From Budorcas taxicolor (taxonomy: Eukaryota > Chordata > Mammalia > Artiodactyla > Bovidae), in NCBI RefSeq assembly GCF_023091745.1, contig NC_068910.1:39171272-39235271 (forward strand): a stretch of DNA of 64,000 bases, given 5' to 3'. The position numbers and the translations under genes were made by a program. The notes below the pieces were generated by a model that saw only the letters and a list, made by a program, of their open reading frames with translations, ran no database searches and was not told the DNA's origin. Shown in pieces: positions 9,601 to 20,079 of this stretch. Within the stretch, counting starts at the first letter, position 1. Every line of letters starts with the position of its first letter.

Positions 9601-10472
9601 TCTACGTTGATCCAGGTGATCTGTCGGGAAGAAATGTGGAAGCAGGTCAAGAGATGTTCTGCTCAGGTTTCCAGACATGTGCCCGGGAGGTGCTTCAGTA
9701 CCTGGCCAAGCATGAGAATACTCGGGACCTGAAATCATCACAGCTTGTCACCCACCTCCACCGTGTGGTCTCCGAGCTTCTGCAGGGCGGTACTTCCAGG
9801 AAGCCGTCAGACCCAGCCCCCAAAGCAATGGACTTCAAGGAGAAACCCAGCTCCCTGGCCAAAGGCTCCGAAGGCCCAGGCAAAAACTGTGTGCCAGTCA
9901 TCCAGCGAACTTTCGCCCACTCGAGCGGCGAGCAGAGTGGCAGTGATACGGACACAGACAGCGGCTACGGAGGAGAATCGGAGAAGAGTGAGCTGCGTGT
10001 CGAGCAGCCGTACTTCAAAAGCGATCATGGACGCAGATTCACCATGGGAGAAAGGATCAGTGCTATTAAGCAAGAATCCGAAGAACCCCCCATGAAAAAG
10101 AGCAGAATGCAGCTCTCTGATGATGAAGGCCCTTTCACTAGCACTGACCTGATCAGCTCCCCGTTCCTGGGCCCACACCCGCACCAGCCTCCCTTCTGCC
10201 TGCCCTTCTACCTGATCCCACCGTCAGCAACTGCCTACTTGCCCATGCTGGAGAAGTGCTGGTACCCCACGTCTGTCCCAGTGTTATACCCGGGCCTCAA
10301 CGCCTCTGCCGCAGCCCTCAGCAGCTTCATGAACCCAGACAAGATCTCGGCCCCCTTGCTTATGCCCCAGAGACTCCCTTCTCCCCTGCCGACCCATCCT
10401 GCCATCGACTCTTCTGCCCTGCTCCAAGCTCTGAAGCAGATCCCCCCTTTAAACTTAGAAACCAAAGACTAA
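6534..10472 (+). CDS. BHLHE40: BHLHE40 (DEC1/STRA13), bHLH-Orange transcriptional repressor; 5 coding exons
   Basis: Joined exons 6534-6613, 6776-6845, 7108-7215, 8213-8336 and 9616-10472 give 412 codons and a TAA stop, the human length. The nuclear protein binds CACGTG E-boxes as homo- or heterodimer and represses transcription; it acts in the circadian clock, hypoxia response, immune-cell and adipocyte/chondrocyte programmes. The bHLH spans about residues 51-108. Its basic region has H57, E61 and R65, the class B E-box contacts, and P56, typical of DEC proteins. The Orange domain is about 142-178. Lysines at 159 and 279 (the latter in I-K-Q-E) match the known SUMO sites, confirming the numbering. 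The C-terminal third is Pro/Ser/Ala-rich, with no WRPW tail, as expected for DEC rather than HES. The ATG has G at -3 and +4. BHLHE41 is excluded: the C-terminal sequence is DEC1-type and lacks the Ala/Gly-rich tract of DEC2. No damage is seen. Confidence 0.98.
6776..6845 (+). CDS. BHLHE40: BHLHE40 coding exon 2
   Basis: Completes Gly27 and encodes residues 28-50, including the basic stretch YKSRRGIKRSEDSK that leads into the bHLH. The donor gtaagg is at 6846. Intron 2 is 262 bp and ends in ttgcag at 7107. Confidence 0.97.
6846..7107 (+). other. BHLHE40 intron 2
   Basis: CpG-rich intron with a canonical donor and acceptor. It holds an AATAAA at 6899-6904, 54 bp after exon 2, a possible but unproven intronic poly(A) signal. 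Confidence 0.8.
7108..7215 (+). CDS. BHLHE40: BHLHE40 coding exon 3
   Basis: Thirty-six codons (residues 51-86), in phase 0 on both sides. They encode the DNA-binding basic region and helix 1 of the bHLH, with H57, E61 and R65. The donor gtaagt is at 7216. Confidence 0.98.
7216..8212 (+). other. BHLHE40 intron 3
   Basis: 997 bp. GC-rich at the 5' end, then T-rich runs near 7519-7530 and 7586-7596. A short Bov-A fragment lies near 8066-8132, close to the acceptor (ttccag, ending 8212). Nothing else is recognised. Confidence 0.85.
8066..8132 (-). repeat. Bov-A SINE fragment in intron 3
   Basis: About 67 bp matching the Bov-A core (tagtcgcttagtggtgtccg, then gcgaccccatgga). Both ends are cut off. 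It ends only 80 bp before exon 4. Confidence 0.85.
8213..8336 (+). CDS. BHLHE40: BHLHE40 coding exon 4
   Basis: Encodes residues 87-127 plus the first base of codon 128: the loop and helix 2 of the bHLH, then a Gln-rich stretch with four consecutive Gln. The donor gtgagt is at 8337. Confidence 0.98.
8337..9615 (+). other. BHLHE40 intron 4
   Basis: 1279 bp, mostly single-copy AT-rich DNA. The 9290-9450 part resembles an old L1/HAL1-type 3' end (taaatgtggtct, then acacagccattacaaa) but the match is weak. The acceptor is gatccag, ending at 9615. Confidence 0.75.
9616..10472 (+). CDS. BHLHE40: BHLHE40 coding exon 5 (last)
   Basis: Completes Gly128 and encodes residues 129-412 and the TAA stop. 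It holds the Orange domain (SGFQTCAREVLQYLAKHE, then the helix ending HLHRVVSELL). After this come a Ser/Asp/Thr-rich acidic stretch, the SUMO motif around K279, and a Pro-rich C-terminus ending LNLETKD. Confidence 0.98.
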
Positions 10473-10596
10473 ACTATTTAGGGGATCCTGCTGCTTCACT
10501 TTCCTTCCTCCCTACTTCCAAAAAATGTGTTTGTGAGTGCAGCGAGATTGTTTCAGTGTGTATGCCAAGATCATCTGAGGCAGGGAGAGAAGATTC

Positions 10597-10598
<2 letters not shown>

Positions 10599-10637
<39 letters not shown>

Positions 10638-10640
10638 CGT
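10599..10640. repeat. (GT)15(GC)5 microsatellite in the 3' UTR
   Basis: Fifteen GT units (10599-10628) followed by five GC units (10629-10638) and a final GT. Alternating purine-pyrimidine of this length can form Z-DNA and is usually length-polymorphic. It would be transcribed as a (GU)n run. Confidence 0.98.
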
Positions 10641-11906
10641 GCCTGACTATGCATTGTGTGTTGGTATGGGACGTTAAAGCTCCTTTGGGCGTAGGGAACT
10701 TGTGAAGGATTGCCTGACATCAGGAGACTTAGGGGGGATTGTCTCAGACCTCTGGGCCTTTCCCCTCCCAGAGAGTAGCCCCTTCTGATATAAAGCAGCT
10801 GAATTTCCAAAAGCTGCGAAGTCTTGGTCTGTGAGTCAGTCTCCACTTTGGGAGCCGGGTCTGTGGCTTTTGAGAAAAAGGTACTTTCAAAAGAGGGCTT
10901 TCCAGAGTGCAGTTCCCAGCCAGCTCTGATGACCCCACCCTTCTCCCTTCTGTTGTCGCCGTGACTCACTGTATGGGCAGAGGGCAGCCAGACTGAACTT
11001 TCTCCAAAGTGGTGAGGTAGCAGACACTGGCATAGCACGGTAGTGGTCTGGGGAGGTTTCCGCAGGTCTGCTCCCCACCCCTGCCTCAGATGAATAAAGA
11101 GAATGTAGTTCCCTACTCAGGCTTTCCTAGTGATTTGCTTCCTAAGGAACTGAAAAGGGCCCCCTGGTACAAGTCTAGCTGCCAGGGGAGGAGGGAGGAA
11201 TCCCCTGGGACTCTGGCACCTGCTTCTAGTCTCACCTGGAAACAAGCCTCGCTGTCCAGGGAACCAAACCAGGGTCTGAGAGATGCAGGCACCTGCTTGC
11301 CAAGCACCCTGAAGTGCACAAAAGCATTTCAGCAAGTAAAGCCAGACTCGGTTATCAGCTCTAACCTAAAACTCCTTTTAACCAAGCTTAGCTTCTTAAA
11401 AACCTAACCAGCCCTTGGCACAGCAAGACCCTTTCTGCAGGCTAATTCCCCTCGCCCAATAGCACATGGAGTGTCCTTCGTGATAAAAGGATTCTGTCTC
11501 CTTGAAAAGATGTTTTATTTTTGGTCCAGAGTACTTTTCTGACTTGTCCAGCTAGCCCTGCACCAGCTTTTCGAAATGCACTATGCTTAATCGCTGATTG
11601 TGTTTTAACTTTCTCTTTTCCTGTTTTTATTTTGGTATAAAGTCATTGCCTTTATTTGTAAAACTGTTATAAATATATATTATATAAATATATTAAAAAG
11701 GAAAATGTTTCAGATGTTTATTTGTATAATTACTTGATCTACAAAAGTGAGAAAAAATGAATGTATTCCTGTTTTTGAAGAGAAGAATAATTTTTTTTTT
11801 CTCCAGGGAGAGGTACAGTGTTTATATTTTGGAGCCTTCCTGAAGGTGTGAAATTGTAAATATTTTTATCTATGAGTCAATGTTAAGTAGTTGTTTTAAA
11901 ATACTT

Positions 11907-11912
11907 AATAAA
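11907..11912 (+). terminator. BHLHE40: Poly(A) signal of BHLHE40
   Basis: AATAAA in an AT-rich context followed by a T/G-rich stretch (cttttcctgtgg). This is the best candidate for the main cleavage site, near 11925-11935. A second AATAAA at 12230-12235 could be an alternative. Confidence 0.7.
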
Positions 11913-11930
11913 ATAATCCTTTTCCTGTGG

Positions 11931-13299
11931 AAGAGAAAAATGGTCTCCTGCATGTTTAAAATAACTCTTAAGGGTGTGATATGGCTATCTCTTGCTCTCC
12001 CCTCTTGACTGAAGGCAGCAACTAGTTAACCTTGGTGTAATTTCAGCTTTTCCTGTAACTCAGACAGAATAAGCTTAGTCGATTTAGTAGGTAAATATTT
12101 GTTTCATTGTTTTCTTAAACTAACCTCTGCCAGATGTTCACAATCACCCTACACCTCTTTCCAAAGTTCAGCACAAAGCCTGTGTTTCCCCCAGTCTGCT
12201 TTTGTCGTGGTCCTTGGAACTTGACAGAAAATAAACTTCTGAAATCATGGGCCTCAATGTCTGGGGAGCCTGCTGGAGGGTAGGCAGGCGCTTTGAAAGA
12301 AGATTTAATGGATTATTATGCAATAATAATTACTGCTGGGGATAGCACCTCTGCCAAGGAGGTCTCACTTTTTCAAGTTTAGCAAGGTCTAATGGATTTG
12401 CCATATCCTGTCCTATTGCTGCTGAAGGCAACATTCCATGATTATTCTCTACATCCTTCCTGGACTTCCTCTCACTGGGTGTGTTTGTGTGTGAATGAAT
12501 ATTGGTGTTCCTTAGTCAAGTGCTCTTATGAAAAAGAAAAAAAGAAAAAATTCCATGGGAAAAGAAGTGGGAAATGACCAGGTTGATGAGTGTTTCTGCC
12601 TGCTGCTTTCTCCCTCTCAGAGGTGTCCTGATGTTTCCTGATGGCCAGTGCCCAGCTCACCACACTTCAGATCCCCAAGCATCTTCTAGAACCCTCTGGC
12701 TGTCTGGAGCCCATGCAGGGAACCTGCCCCCAGGGAGTTCTCAACCAGGCAGAGACGCCACCTGCCCTTGGTGTCTGTTTGCTTCAAATGTCACCTTCCC
12801 TGTCTGCTGATGAGCCAGCAGGGGAGAGTGAGCATTGCCTGGCTTGAGATGTCCCCAGGCAGCATGTGTCTTGGGAGGAGTCAGGAGATGAGCTGGTGGT
12901 CTGATCAATGAACTGGCATTCTGGCATCTCCCCCACCTCACTTCTGTCTTTGATTCACTAAAAAAGGACTCTGAGCCCTGTCTGACACATTCTATAGCAA
13001 GCAAACAACAAATTCTGTACCGGCCTCTTTCTCCCAGCAGCTTAGGGACTGGCCCTCCCATTCTCCTGCTTATTAAGCTCTGAATTGCCGCGTGAGTTGC
13101 TAAGCTCTTCTGGCTAGACGTTTGGGGTAAAAACCTAAACAAAAGAAGTTTATCTTGGGAATGGAGCAGGGGCTTGAAATCAAGGCCAGACTCTTTTTGC
13201 TTGTCCCCCTCTCCTCCCCAGTTGGTGACTCAAGGGAATAGCTGTGGGGGCAGAGGGAAGTGGTTGCGGCACCCTGAACTAAAAAGGGTTTGAGAGTTC
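11931..13299. other. Single-copy DNA downstream of BHLHE40
   Basis: No repeat or gene recognised. The frames here (up to 133 codons on the minus strand) have no supporting features. The alternative poly(A) signal at 12230 lies in this stretch. Confidence 0.5.
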
Positions 13300-13599
13300 C
13301 ACACAGCATCAACCCAGAATCCCCGGACTGGAGTCTATCAAACACCCCTCAGAGGGGCAGCCCTCCCTCTGCCTTCTTCTCTGCTTCTAGCTTGCCCTTG
13401 ACCTTCTTTCTAGGCCGGTGGCAGCAGGTTCCAAGCGGTTCGGAGAGAGATGCGGAAGGAGGGGTTTGCACTCCGTCTCTGGCCCCTTCAGGACAAAGAG
13501 GACCTCTGTGAAACAGGGGTGTGCACGCGGGTGAGGGGGTGCAGCTTGGTCTCTGGGGCCGGGGAGCAGACACTGGGGATCTGGCCGCCTTCAGACAGG

Positions 13600-13930
13600 G
13601 CGTGAGCCTCCTCCGGGCTGCCGGGATGGTCTCACCCAGCGCTGACCTGCCTCGCCTGTTGACACAACGTCACGTTTCCGACTGCAGCCCTTTCATGTGC
13701 GGCCCGCGGCTAAATGCGGCTGCCGGTTCCTGGAAGCAGACGTGCCTGGCACCGCGTCAGCAGAAACCTGATCCCCGGGGAAGCTTGGCACGGCCGCGGG
13801 CTCGCTCGGCCCCCAGAATAGGGCCTGGCAGCGGGCGCTGGGCAGCAACCCCCTCAGGCCCCGCGGGAGGGAATCCGAGCGCTCTCCGCGGGGGGAAGGG
13901 AGGGCTGGGTGGGGTACGGAGCTGGATTTA
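13600..13930. promoter_or_regulatory. CpG-rich downstream element, candidate enhancer
   Basis: A GC- and CpG-dense block about 3 kb past the last exon, in otherwise ordinary DNA. It contains CAGACGTGCCTGG (13737-13749), identical to the 13 bases around the promoter HIF core at 6091-6103. It also has a minus-strand AACGTG core at 13671-13676. Enhancer function is inference. Confidence 0.45.
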
Positions 13931-14029
13931 AGCAGGGCGTTGGAACAGGAGCCTAATTATCTAGAAGCTCGAAGCTTCCCACGGGTCATCGCTCATTAAT
14001 GAAGCCTAACAACCGAGAAGTACCATTCT

Positions 14030-14160
14030 GGGTGCTATTATACTTTACATTTTAGAGAGAAGTAAAAACGGGATCAGAGAGGGGAGTTAACTTGCCGACA
14101 GTCACACAGCTTCCGAGTCACTAAACCATTATTGGAATGGTGACTGTGTTGGTTTGTGGC
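14030..14160 (-). repeat. MIR SINE
   Basis: Reverse-complement MIR pattern: a tattatactttacattttag start, then gttaacttgccgacagtcacacagct. Confidence 0.75.
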
Positions 14161-14239
14161 TCTTCTTAATCAGAGCCAAAGGAAAGGCTTTCAGAGTCTG
14201 GTTGTAAACACTAGTAATAATACCAATACTGCTATTACT

Positions 14240-14475
14240 AACAGCAAACACTTTGTAGCACTTATTATTTCCCACTCTTCAAATCACTCCCTACAGAAAA
14301 ACTTGATTATCAGGGCAACTCCATGAGGTAGGTTTAATTATTATCTTCCTTATATGGTAGAGAAAAACAGAGAGGCTGAGTAACTTGCATAAAGTCACAC
14401 AGCTCCAGAGGTGAACTGAAATTTAAAGCTAGGCAATTTGTCTCCAAAGTCTGTGTGCTTAACTACTCAACCCCA
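14240..14475 (-). repeat. MIR SINE
   Basis: Reverse MIR with ccatgaggtaggt, then gagaggctgagtaacttgca, then aagtcacacagct and the tgtgcttaactactc head. Confidence 0.88.
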
Positions 14476-14539
14476 TTGCTCTTCCCTTTAAATAATAGCA
14501 ATACCAGCCATAATAATAATAGTAGAAGTAGTGATAACT

Positions 14540-14700
14540 GTCACAGTTCTTACCAGATTTTGAGTACTGCGCCTATGCCAGGCAATATATTAAGCACTTT
14601 ATGCGAATTATCTCTACTTCCTATAACAACTGTGAGGGGTAGGTATTAATAAGAGGTGAAAAACTGGAGCTAAGAGAGGAGAAATTTGAGCCTCCTCAGA
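14540..14700 (-). repeat. MIR SINE
   Basis: Reverse MIR: gagtactgcgcctatgccagg, then ttaagcactttatgcgaatta. It is the third in a run of four in the same direction. Confidence 0.78.
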
Positions 14701-14769
14701 GGTGACACATTGTGTAAAGGACAGAGCAATGCCCTTTCTCTGGTATAGAACTACTTCTAAACTGAGCTC

Positions 14770-14895
14770 TGTGACATGGGCTTGGACATGCAATATCCCA
14801 TTTAATCCTCAGAATAGTCCCAGGGAATAGGTACTAGGATCCTTAGTGCGTGGAGGAGATAACAGGCTCAGGGTGAAGTTATTCACCTGACTTTT
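14770..14895 (-). repeat. MIR SINE, partial
   Basis: Reverse MIR core: tatcccatttaatcctcaga, then ataacaggctcagggtgaagtt. The fourth of the cluster; both ends are incomplete. Confidence 0.65.
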
Positions 14896-14934
14896 TATTT
14901 GCATTGTTACAAATGTGCCCACGTACCATCTCTG

Positions 14935-15105
14935 ATACTTCCCTGGTGCTCCAGTGGCTAAGACGCTATTCTCCCAATGCAGGGGGCCTGGGTTGGATCC
15001 CTAGTCAGGGAATTAGATCCCATATGCTGCAACCAAAGATCCTGTACACCACAACTAAGACTGCATGCAGCCAAATAAATAAATATATTTTTTTAAAAAT
15101 AACTA
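14935..15105 (+). repeat. CHR-2-type tRNA-derived SINE
   Basis: Starts acttccctggtgctccagtg, with a B-box-like gggttggatccc, a ccatatgctgcaaccaaag middle and an A-rich end. This family is shared by ruminants, hippos and whales. The tRNA-like head is not a functional tRNA. Confidence 0.88.
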
Positions 15106-16158
15106 GCCCGACAGGCAAACTGGGGCATGGTGAGACGGGTAGGGTGGATGGGTGGGGGCACTTATCAGTTAACTGTGCTGAGAACTAGAATTTGGGTTTG
15201 AGGAAATTCTATGTTAAGTTTTCTGGAGTTGGAGGAGGGGGCATTCGTTTTTTCACATCTCTTTTAAGGTTAGGAGAGGGCCAGATAGAAGGGCCTGGGG
15301 CAGTAGCAACCTGCAGACCACTTGGGGTGAGACTGGGAGGAGGGAGGGAGGCCGTGTTCCCAGCTCTCTTGCTGGAAGGACAGCTGTGCCCCCACCCCCT
15401 GGCTGATCTCTGTGGCCCGTGGTCAGCTCCCCAGTGTGTGGCTGGCTAAGGAGGGGTAAGCAAGAGGCCACCTGTCTCTGTAGAAGGGGGCCAGCATCTC
15501 AGCTTCCCATGCTGCCAGGTTTCTCCTCAGGCCTCGGAGACCCTTGGAGGCGCCATGAGACAGACTGCGCAGAGCTTCCAAGTGGTTTCATGTAAAGACT
15601 CTGTGTTAACGGGATCGGTGTGTTCCCCAGAGACCCAGAACTCCCCAAGGGCCATGTGGCATGGAGGGAGGGAAACCTCTGGCCTTCTCACCCCGTCTTT
15701 AGCTGGAGCAGCTTCCTTTTTCTCTGTCCTAAATACCGCAAAGGTTTGTTTGAACGAGAATTCCACTGCTAAAAAAAAAAAAAATATCACAAACTGTTTG
15801 GAAGGTACCCAACTACAGCCCCTTTCTCGGCATGGCCTTCACTTCACCCACTTCCTGCTCCAGGATCCAGGAGGAGGCTGGGGCCACTCAAAGCCCACCG
15901 CCACCAACAGGCCAACACCCCCTGTTTATCCCAGGCCATCTGTTTGGCCCGACTACCACAGCAGAACATGAGCTGGGTGAAGCCTCTCCCATTGGCTATG
16001 GCAGCCACCGACACACTGGGCCATCCAGTCTTGTGATGTGCCTGGACTGGGGCCCGGAAGGTTTCTTCCGCTATAGTCGGGGCCCTCCCTTCCCGGAGGA
16101 ATCTTAGCAAAGACACTGAGGTAGGGCAGCAGGGAATGAGTCACCAGGCTGCTAGGTA
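15106..16158. other. Single-copy DNA, no gene supported
   Basis: Moderately GC-rich. A 138-codon frame (15555-15971) crosses an A13 run and has no domain. No repeats are recognised. Confidence 0.5.
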
Positions 16159-16200
16159 GGGGGGGGCGGGGGGGGCGGGGGGGGAGGTGTTGGGGGGGGG
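16159..16200 (+). repeat. G-run low-complexity tract
   Basis: Runs of 6-9 G broken by single C or short spacers. It satisfies the G-quadruplex pattern on the + strand. Confidence 0.9.
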
Positions 16201-16413
16201 ACAGATGGCCTCAGGCTGTGGCCAGAGTGTTAGGGACAGCCGGCCTTGGTTAATCCTAGGAGCGCTGCTGTCCCGCCCTACACCCACCTGTAAGAGTGAA
16301 AAGGAAGAAACTTGTGTTTATTTATTTGTTTGAAGAGCTAATATGGTTTTCTTGGAAACCCCGTTATAGATAGTAGATGAAGGTTGAGATTATGCAGAGA
16401 TCTTTGAGGAATT

Positions 16414-16534
16414 AAGTGAAGTGAAGTCGCTCAGTTGTGTCCAACTCTTTGCGACCCCATGGACTGTAGCCTTCCAGGCTCCTCTGTCCATGGGATTTTC
16501 CAGGCAATATACTGGAGTGGATTGCCATTTCCTT
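16414..16534 (-). repeat. Bov-A SINE
   Basis: The gtgaagtcgctcagttgtgt to ttgccatttcctt unit, i.e. the Bov-A part without the tRNA-derived part. Confidence 0.92.
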
Positions 16535-16674
16535 AAAAATGAGAGAATACCACTCCCAGGGGAAAAAAAATGTGTGCTTCTCAAAGTTTTTAATAAAATA
16601 TCTAATATTGGGGTACCTTTTGTTTTTACTAAGGAGAATTTGAAACATCTATGAAAGTAGAAACAAAAAGAAAA

Positions 16675-17560
16675 ATGACCCAATTTTTTAAATGGGCAGA
16701 GGACTTGAACAGCCATTTCTCCAAGAAGATGTACAGATGGCCAAGAAGCACATGAAAAGATACTCAACATCATTAGTCATCAGGGAAATGCAAATCAAAC
16801 CACAATGAGACGCCACTTCACACCCACTAGGATGGCTGCAATAAAGAAAAAACAAAACAGAAAATAACAAGTGTTGTCGAGGATGTGGAGAAATTGGAAC
16901 CTTCCTACATTGCTAGTGGGAATGTAAAACAGTTCAGCTGCTGTGAAGACAGTTTAGTGATGTCTCAAAAAGTTAAACATAGAACTACCATCTAACTCTG
17001 CCATTGCACTCCTAGGAATATACCTCCAAAATACTGAGAACAGGTACTCCAACAAGGACACGAACAAGCACGCTCCTAACAGCACTATTTACAATAGCCA
17101 AAAGTGGAAACAGACCAAATGTATGTCAACAGATGAATGGATAAACATAATATGGTATATAAACACAATGGACTGAAAAGAAAAATGCAGTGCACGCTCT
17201 ACGCTACAGTATGTGTACGTAGAGTAATACATGCAATAACATGCATGAGCCTCCAAAACATTATGCTCAGTAAAAGAAGCCAGACACAGGAAGTCACAAA
17301 TAGTATGAGTCTTCTGATATGGAGTATAAAGAATAGATAAACCCATAGTGACAGAACACAGATGGATGGTTGCCAGGGCTTGAAGGAGGAGGAAATGGAG
17401 GAAAATTGCTTAATAGGTACAGGGTTTTAATTTGAAGTGATGGAAATGTTTTGGAATTAGAGGTGGTGGTGGTACAACGCTATAAATGTACTAAAAGCCA
17501 CTGAATTGTTCACTTTAAAGTGCTTGATTTTATGTGAATTTCACCTCCGTAAATTATTCA
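16675..17560 (+). repeat. L1 LINE 3' end (ORF2 C-terminus and 3' UTR)
   Basis: Degenerate L1 tail in sense: the gacttgaacagccatttctcc block, tgcaaatcaaaccacaatgaga, acagatgaatggataaac, and a 3' UTR ending in the cactttaaagtgcttgatttt motif. Frameshifts and stops throughout. Confidence 0.9.
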
Positions 17561-18830
17561 AGTAGACAGAAGGGCATCATGAATCCTCTATCAGCTTTCC
17601 AGCTTTAACAGTCATCAATTCATATCTAATCACTTTCATCTGTAATTTATACACCATTCTGTTTCTGCTATTTATATATTACTCTGAAGCGAATTTGGAC
17701 ATTATACAATTTCATTTGTAAATATTTCACTCTCTCTCAAAAATAAGTATTCTATAAAAAATTAATAGCATTATCACACCTAAAAAAATTGAACACCGGA
17801 AGAATGTTTAAAGGTTAATTTTCTGAATAGAAGCACAGCATCGTTTCAGAATCTAAAAGCACAAAAAGTGATCAGTGAAAAAAATTACTTTGTCTTAATT
17901 CATACTCTTTAATCCTGATCCCTTTGGTCCAGGCAAAATCTCCTGTAAGCAGGCAGGTAGGTACTGTTAGAACTTTTCTTAGAGCTTATCTGTGTTTATA
18001 TGTGCAACTACAAATGAGGGTTACCATTTGCCTCCCTTTTTCATATAAAAATAGCATGCTACTTATATAATTCTGCACATATTTTTTATTGAAGTAGGGT
18101 TGATTTATAATATTCTATTAGTTTCATGTGTAAGCACAATGATTCAGTATTTTTGCAGATTATACTCCATATTAAGTTATTACAAGGTAATAACTGTAAT
18201 TCCCTGTGCTATTCAATATATCCTTGTTGCTTATCTATTTTATACATAGTAGTTTGCATCTGATAATCCTGTACCTGTAATTTGTCCCTCCCTGCACTTA
18301 TTTTTTGCACTTATTTTTTTTTGGTAATAAAGACAGAGAAGCCTTTATTTTTAATTTTATACTGAAGTATAGCCAATTAACAACGTTGTCATAGTTTCAA
18401 CTTCACAATGTTTTTAACTTGCTGTATCTTGGGAAGCTAGTCCCATGAATACATAGAAAAGCTTTTAATTCTTTTTACAACTGTATATTATTTCACTGTA
18501 CAGATATACTGTTATTTGATCAGTTCCTTATTATGGACACTGGGATTATTGCTGACCTTTCACTATTACCGACAGGGGTGCAATTACTAATTATATATGT
18601 ATATCATTTTGTATGTGTATAACATTATTTATGGGATAACCGCTCCCCCCACCCCAGAAGCTGGATCATACCATGAGTCTCTGTCATTCTGATGGATATT
18701 ACCATATTGTCCTCCATGGGACTGAGATAGTTCACATTCCTTTAGCATCCCATGAAGGTTGTCCCTCTGGGAGGCAATTTGCAAGTGATGCCAGAAGCTT
18801 TGGTACATGTACATCTTGAGTCCGCTTCAA
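17561..18830 (-). repeat. Old L1-derived fragments
   Basis: Several reverse-oriented old L1 3'-end pieces. The clearest is 18083-18310 (ttgaagtagggttgatttata, then ttccctgtgctattcaatata). A second start of the same kind is at 18340-18420. Weaker pieces lie at 17575-17780 and 18470-18640. Borders and subfamilies are uncertain. Confidence 0.65.
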
Positions 18831-19104
18831 AGAGTTATCATAAGGGAGTAATTTGTCCGATTTCCAAAGATTATGCTACAAGGATGGACATCTTCAAGTC
18901 ATTCATAGTTAAAAAAAAAACACTTGAAAGTCAGAAAAATGGGCTGCAGGATACTGGTTGAGTAATTTATGGTATGTATAAAGTTTGGAATGCCAAAGAG
19001 TCATGAAAAAGGACACTGAAAATTGGTATTGTTAAGGGGGAGAAAGTAGGTCACAAAACAGAATGATCCCATTTTTAAAGCATAATGCGTATACTTTTAA
19101 ATAC
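18831..19104. repeat. Possible old LINE fragment
   Basis: The segment 18965-19085 (ggaatgccaaagagtcatga, then gatcccatttttaaag) resembles an old LINE 3' region. The rest is unassigned. Confidence 0.35.
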
Positions 19105-19262
19105 TCTCTCTCTCTGCCTCCGTTTCCGCACCTGTAAAATGAGGGCAGTAATAATCAGCTCACTGAGCTGCCGTGAGGAATAAATGAGTTAAATTATCTC
19201 ACGTGCTTAGAACGGTATCTGGTACAGAGGAAGCGCCAAGTCAGGGGCAGTTAAAATAAGTG
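19105..19262 (+). repeat. MIR SINE
   Basis: Sense MIR: cctgtaaaatgagggcagtaa, then gaggaataaatgagttaaat and cgtgcttagaacggtatctgg. Confidence 0.88.
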
Positions 19263-19835
19263 GTAGAGTAGTAGTAGTATTATCACAATTATATTCTAAT
19301 TGCTTGAGAGAAAGTTCTGGCAGACAATACAACAAAAGTTTAACCATCTTAGCAAGACCTGGAGTTACTGTTACTCCGAAAATTTTGCTCTTCTCTCTTC
19401 TCTTCTCTCTCTCTATTACAATGAGACATGTGTTTCTGTAATATATGTTATATCATGAAGTACAAAAGAAGGGACAAGAATGGAATTCTGATGTAGACTT
19501 GGAAATCTGTACTCAGCAGAGCCCCAGGAGGTGATGTGGAAAGAAAAGGCAGGAGGCTTTTTTGATCTGGTAGATCAGCCTCAGGCAGGGCCGGTCCTGC
19601 CCACTAGGAAGAAAATGACTCTTTGGAACAGGCAATTGGAGGGAAGGTGAAGGCTCTCCCTGCCTATATGCACAAGGTTTACAGGGACCTGAACAATTAG
19701 AATGATGATAGAAACATTCAAATACAGCCAGTTACCCATGAGGGTCTTAAGATGAGGGGTCTGACTCACTGATTACTGTGCTCCTAGTCCCCATCCTGAG
19801 GCAGGGCAGAAGTTCGATCAGTGTTTCCTGAATGA
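19263..19835. other. Intergenic, no supported feature
   Basis: A short CT-rich run occurs near 19388-19416. Otherwise single-copy. Confidence 0.5.
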
Positions 19836-19980
19836 ACAAGGTTCTGCTATGTGACCTTGGGAGAGTTCTTTCACCTCCCTGAGTCTCAGTTTCCTCCATC
19901 ACCAAATGAGGATATTAATGGTCTTGCAGAAACAGTTATGAGGTTAGAAAGAAAAATCTGTACAGAGTAGGTACAGGAGC
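19836..19980 (+). repeat. MIR SINE
   Basis: Sense MIR: gctatgtgaccttgggagagt, then ctccctgagtctcagtttcc. Confidence 0.85.
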
Positions 19981-20079
19981 TTATTCATACTAAAGTGTAA
20001 ATGACTGACAGTATTCTTTCCTGAAAAGCAGCTTTGTAGGGCAATAAAGGGAGAAGCCAGAAGAGATCTAGTATGTCAG

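Larger units (their letters stand above)
10473..11930 (+). other. BHLHE40: BHLHE40 3' UTR
   Basis: About 1.46 kb to just past the AATAAA at 11907. It contains the GT/GC microsatellite (10599-10640) and a strongly AT-rich distal part. There, ATTTA-type and TATTTAT-like stretches occur near 11660-11735, consistent with an unstable, quickly regulated mRNA. The end is inferred from the signal and from the known size of the human UTR. Confidence 0.8.

Noticed and set aside
9636..10472. Treating exon 5 as a separate intronless 278-residue gene with a GTG start
   Set aside because: The frame joins without a break to exon 4 through a gtgagt donor and a ccag acceptor, and the combined 412-residue protein matches BHLHE40. 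It is the last exon.
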